Assembly (NCBI RefSeq): GCF_008932295.1 | Contig: NZ_WBWA01000034.1 | Coordinates: 1-51,590 of the forward strand | Length of the DNA stretch: 51,590 nt | DNA from: Brucella tritici | GTDB taxonomy: Bacteria; Pseudomonadota; Alphaproteobacteria; Rhizobiales; Rhizobiaceae | Direction of reading: 5' to 3' | Part shown: piece after piece, positions 48,753-51,590 of the stretch | How positions within the stretch are numbered: position 1 is the stretch's first letter | Layout: each line of letters begins with the position of its first letter | Position numbers and translations under genes: made by a program | Notes under the pieces: model-generated | What the model was told of the DNA's origin: nothing | The model's database searches: none | Seen by the model: the letters and a program-made list of their open reading frames with translations, nothing else

Positions 48753-49523
48753 TTAAGCGCCTTCAGCCGGAGCTTCGAGGGCTGGCTCAACCGGAGCTTC
48801 AGCCTGCGCACCGACGTCGATGCCCATTGCGCCCTGCTGGCGAGCAATACCGTCGAGAGCAGCACGAGCAATCAGATCGCAATAGAGAGCGATAGCACGT
48901 GCGGCGTCGTCGTTGCCCGGAATCGGGTAGTCGATCTGGTCTGGATCGCAGTTCGAGTCGATCACTGCTACAACCGGAATACCAAGACGCTTGGCTTCCT
49001 GAATAGCAATCGCTTCCTTGTTGGTGTCGATGATGAACATCAGGTCCGGAACCGAACCCATGTCCTTGATACCGCCGAGGGCACGGTCAAGCTTTTCACG
49101 CTCGCGCTCAAGGTTCAGACGTTCCTTCTTGGTGAAGCCCTGAGCTTCGCCAGCCAGAAGTTCGTCGAGCTTGCGCAGACGCTGGATCGAATTGGAGATC
49201 GTCTTCCAGTTGGTCATCATGCCGCCGAGCCAGCGTGCATTGACGTAGTACTGTGCCGAACGATTGGCAGCATCGGCGATGATATCCGAAGCCTGACGCT
49301 TCGTGCCGACGAACAGAACGCGACCGCCGCGAGCAACCGTATCCGAAACGATCTTCAGCGCATTGTGCAGCAGAGGAACGGTCTGGGACAGATCGAGAAT
49401 GTGGATGTTGTTACGGTCACCATAGATGTATGGCGCCATTTTCGGGTTCCAGCGATGGGTCTGGTGGCCGAAGTGAACACCAGCTTCCAGAAGCTGGCGC
49501 ATGCTGAAATCAGGCAATGCCAT
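48753..49523 (-). CDS. rpsB: 30S ribosomal protein S2
   Basis: A 256-residue S2. Motifs: [26 protein letters not shown] at the start (in two parts), [35 protein letters not shown], and [23 protein letters not shown]. The C-terminal tail is Glu/Ala/Pro rich. I start at 49523 (MALPDFSM), after AAGGAAAATAAAG; the upstream start adds 28 residues. It opens the rpsB-tsf-pyrH-frr run, with a folded leader at 49539-49593. Confidence 0.97.
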   Translation of the reverse strand: MALPDFSMRQLLEAGVHFGHQTHRWNPKMAPYIYGDRNNIHILDLSQTVPLLHNALKIVSDTVARGGRVLFVGTKRQASDIIADAANRSAQYYVNARWLGGMMTNWKTISNSIQRLRKLDELLAGEAQGFTKKERLNLEREREKLDRALGGIKDMGSVPDLMFIIDTNKEAIAIQEAKRLGIPVVAVIDSNCDPDQIDYPIPGNDDAARAIALYCDLIARAALDGIARQQGAMGIDVGAQAEAPVEPALEAPAEGA

Positions 49524-49538
49524 CTTTATTTTCCTTTT

Positions 49539-49593
49539 CCGGTTTAACCTCCACGGGCTGAGGCGATTTCTCGCCACCGGAGGTTTTTGCCGG
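49539..49593 (-). promoter_or_regulatory. nested-stem leader of rpsB
   Basis: Read on the minus strand, CCGGCAAA...TTTAACCGG outer ends can pair, AACCTCC pairs with GGAGGTT (49579-49585 with 49546-49552), and an inner GGCGA / TCGCC hairpin with a 4-base loop (49562-49575) lies inside. The structure ends 15 bases before the rpsB start. It could be a regulatory leader, for example for S2 autocontrol. Confidence 0.5.
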
Positions 49594-49720
49594 ATTTCTC
49601 CCGACAAAAGCCCAATCCCGTGTGTGGAATAGGCGCGCTGTTAACTGATCGCGCCGTAAATTGCAAGTCGTCTACACGATATAGCATCGAACAGACGAAC
49701 AAACACGCCAGCCAGCGTGC

Positions 49721-50560
49721 TTATTTGCACGTCGCAGCCTGCTTTGCCGCATCATACACATCAAGCTTCACAAGCTTTCCGCGCATGGAGAAATCTCCAT
49801 AGTCCATAGTGAGGTCGCGGGTAATACCATTGCGATAAAGCTTGAAATTGATACGGTAGATTGGCAAGCCGTCCTGCTTTTCCTTGTCATCAAAATAGGC
49901 AATCGTCACCGGCCAGACCTGATCCTTGGAAAATTTGCCCATGACCTTGGTCTCGTCATCCGGCAGAGACTGCTCCTTGCCAACGACGACGGTGGTAGCA
50001 ACCACCCTGTCAGCATCTTCGGAAGCATCGAAAAGCGACGTCTGGTAGAATTTCTGCCCAGCTGCGGCCTTGCCGATCAGTTCTTCCATATGTCCGGTCG
50101 GAAATTGCGTTCCCTTGAGGTCAAGCTTGTTTTCCTTCGGCTTGCTCAATTCAACGACTGTCTTGCCACCCTCGAGCTTCGCGTCACCGCGCACTTCCTT
50201 GACCAGTTCCTTATCCACGAAGGTCTTGTTGACGAAACGGAAGTTCTTTCCGTCTGCACCTTCGAAAGTCGTCGTTTGCTGGTCGGTCACGCGCTGCGGC
50301 TGTTCTTCCATATCGATCCGCGTCACGAAGCGGAAATTAGTAGTGTAGCCTTCACATGCAGATCCGTTGAACTCGTAGACCATACGGCCGGTCAAACCAC
50401 TGATTCCCGACTTTTCATCGGCACGATCCAGAGTCAGATCATAGACTGCGCGATGCGGAACCAACGTTACCGTCGAGGCCGCATGAGCGACACCAGCAAA
50501 TCCGGCCCATACACAAGCAGCCGTTCCACTCGCCACAACCGCACTCTTGAAAAAACGCAT
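49721..50560 (-). CDS. eipB: EipB-type periplasmic envelope integrity protein (DUF1849)
   Basis: A 279-residue secreted protein. A signal peptide covers about 1-27 (MRFFKSAVVASGTAA... GVAHA). Only two cysteines follow it, Cys69 (GSACEGY) and Cys278 (the penultimate residue), which matches the single disulfide described for EipB of Brucella abortus, a beta-spiral protein needed for cell envelope integrity. I start at 50560 (MRFFKS); an upstream start would precede the signal peptide. It is divergent from the RidA gene, with 141 bases between them. Confidence 0.92.
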   Translation of the reverse strand: MRFFKSAVVASGTAACVWAGFAGVAHAASTVTLVPHRAVYDLTLDRADEKSGISGLTGRMVYEFNGSACEGYTTNFRFVTRIDMEEQPQRVTDQQTTTFEGADGKNFRFVNKTFVDKELVKEVRGDAKLEGGKTVVELSKPKENKLDLKGTQFPTGHMEELIGKAAAGQKFYQTSLFDASEDADRVVATTVVVGKEQSLPDDETKVMGKFSKDQVWPVTIAYFDDKEKQDGLPIYRINFKLYRNGITRDLTMDYGDFSMRGKLVKLDVYDAAKQAATCK

Positions 50561-50701
50561 ACATGAATCTCCCGATGAGTTGACGAGCATGATAAAAAAA
50601 CTCGTGGCGGAAGCGAGGCAAAAAACGCACCTTCCCAAAAGCTTCACCGATTCTGCCTATAGGTAGATCGCGAAGTACCTTTACAAGCAAGGATTAATGC
50701 A

Positions 50702-51166
50702 ATGACCGACACAATCGACAGCCGCCTTAAAAATCTGGGTATATCCATTCCGGAAGCTGCGGCACCCGCCGCCAACTACGTTCCTTTTGCGCAAAGCGGT
50801 TCGCTGCTTCTCACATCTGGCCAGCTCCCGCTGGAAGGCGGCAAGCTTGTGCATACGGGTCAGATCGGTGATGAGCTGACGGTTGCGCATGGACAAGCTG
50901 CGGCGCGTGCCTGCGCTGTCAATATCCTTGCCCAGGCAAAGGCCGCTCTCGGTGACCTTGGCCGCATCAAGCGCATTGTGAAGATTACTGCCTTCGTGGC
51001 CTCCACGCCCGATTTCGTGGAACAGCACCTTGTGGCCAATGGCGCCTCCGATCTCCTCGTGGCGGTTCTCGGCGATGCCGGCAAACACGCCCGCTCGGCT
51101 GTTGGCGTTGCGAGTCTACCCCTCAATGCACCTGTTGAAATAGAAGCGATCATCGAGGTTGCCTGA
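50702..51166 (+). CDS. RidA family protein
   Basis: A 154-residue member of the RidA (YjgF/YER057c/UK114) family. It is of the longer subtype, with 20 or so extra residues at the N-terminus (DSRLKNLGISIPEAAAPAANY), then LLLTSGQLPLEGGKL, ALGDLGRIKRIVKITAFV and ARSAVGVASLPLNAPVEIEAI. The canonical catalytic arginine of RidA would lie in the R-S-A-V-G-V region and is present here (HARSAVGV), but the subtype often lacks imine deaminase activity, so function is uncertain. It is 1 base from the next gene, so the two are likely co-translated. Confidence 0.9.
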   Translation: MTDTIDSRLKNLGISIPEAAAPAANYVPFAQSGSLLLTSGQLPLEGGKLVHTGQIGDELTVAHGQAAARACAVNILAQAKAALGDLGRIKRIVKITAFVASTPDFVEQHLVANGASDLLVAVLGDAGKHARSAVGVASLPLNAPVEIEAIIEVA

Positions 51167-51167
51167 C

Positions 51168-51590
51168 ATGACTTCCATCGACTGGATCAGGAAGCGTCCC
51201 GTTGCCCATCGCGGATTGCACGACCTCAATAAAGAGCGCTGGGAAAACACCCTTTCAGCGTTCGAGGCAGCAGTCAAAGCGGGGTTCGCTATCGAATGCG
51301 ATGTGCATCTCACCCGTGACGGCGGTGTTGTCGTCTTTCACGACGATGAACTGAAGCGCCTTGCCGGTTGCGAAGGCTACATCAGCGATTTGACGCTTGC
51401 CGAAGCCACCGCACTGAAGATCGGAGGCACCGCAGATCATGTGCCAACGCTTCGTCAGATGCTTGATCTGGTCGATGGTCGTGTTCCTCTCGTCATCGAG
51501 CTGAAGGGTATCGAAGGCAAAGATGACGGTCTGGTTGCCGCTGTCGCCATAGAACTGGCGTCCTATAAGGGCGAAGCTGCGATCATGTCT
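51168..51590 (+). CDS. glycerophosphodiester phosphodiesterase, cut by window end
   Basis: An ATG at 51168-51170, one base after the RidA stop, opens a frame that stays open for 141 codons to the window end. It shows the GDPD domain: VAHRGLHD near residue 12 with a metal-binding His-Arg pair, ENTLSAFEAA, IECDVHLTRDGGVVVFHDD and VPLVIELKG. It belongs to the family that hydrolyses glycerophosphodiesters to glycerol 3-phosphate and an alcohol. No signal peptide, so cytoplasmic. The C-terminal part is outside the window. Confidence 0.93.
   Translation, partial: MTSIDWIRKRPVAHRGLHDLNKERWENTLSAFEAAVKAGFAIECDVHLTRDGGVVVFHDDELKRLAGCEGYISDLTLAEATALKIGGTADHVPTLRQMLDLVDGRVPLVIELKGIEGKDDGLVAAVAIELASYKGEAAIMS

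Overview
The window reads as ordinary chromosomal core DNA of an alphaproteobacterium in the order Rhizobiales, most likely the Brucella/Ochrobactrum branch. This rests on the gene families and their order: dusB-ntrBC, a fused ispDF, an E1-beta subunit carrying its own lipoyl domain, lpxI beside lpxA/lpxB, an EipB-type DUF1849 protein with its cysteine pair at residues 69 and 278, and an SOS box of the GTTC-N7-GTTC type in front of lexA. The assignment comes from recognising proteins, not from a database search. About 47 protein genes are supported. No rRNA, tRNA, CRISPR array, insertion sequence or prophage was seen.

Layout. 1-449: poorly understood, with a possibly frameshifted gene cut by the window edge and one small membrane protein. 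449-4091 (-): nitrogen control, dusB-ntrB-ntrC. 4194-6753 (+): ispDF, a CinA C-terminal-type amidase, and a short-chain dehydrogenase. 6832-23345 (-): a long block of central metabolism. Read in transcription order it is tpiA, secG, L,D-transpeptidase, pyrG, kdsA, eno, DUF1428, GT25 glycosyltransferase, ftsB-like gene, pdhA, pdhB, pdhC, GNAT acetyltransferase, lpdA, a small membrane protein, lipA, and a COQ10/RatA-like START protein. 23565-30046 (+): ppiD, trpD, trpC, moaC, moeA, lexA. comEC (-) follows, then gltX and gltA (+). 36116-50560 (-): the conserved translation/envelope supercluster, in transcription order eipB, rpsB, tsf, pyrH, frr, uppS, cdsA, rseP, bamA, lpxD, fabZ, lpxA, lpxI, lpxB. 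50702 to the end (+): a RidA-family gene and a truncated glycerophosphodiester phosphodiesterase.

How the genes work together. The pdhABC-lpdA set encodes the whole pyruvate dehydrogenase complex, and lipA makes the lipoyl cofactor for its three lipoyl-bearing or lipoyl-using subunits. eno and tpiA feed it with glycolytic carbon and gltA takes its product into the TCA cycle. kdsA, lpxD, fabZ, lpxA, lpxI and lpxB supply Kdo and lipid A, bamA assembles the outer membrane, and uppS, cdsA and ispDF supply the lipid and isoprenoid carriers. rpsB, tsf, frr and gltX serve translation.

I found no convincing undescribed multi-gene system. The best leads are non-coding: (1) a perfect 38-bp AT-rich palindrome upstream of the DUF1428 gene; (2) an attenuator-like pair of competing hairpins in the pyrG leader, with a further hairpin-terminator unit just upstream; (3) a family of mobile-looking palindromic elements with CTAGTGG ends, two in tandem after lexA and a third in the cdsA-rseP gap sharing 44 identical bases; (4) a perfect 11-bp-arm inverted repeat between tpiA and ppiD; (5) a nested-stem leader before rpsB; and (6) a small membrane protein that may start at ATT.
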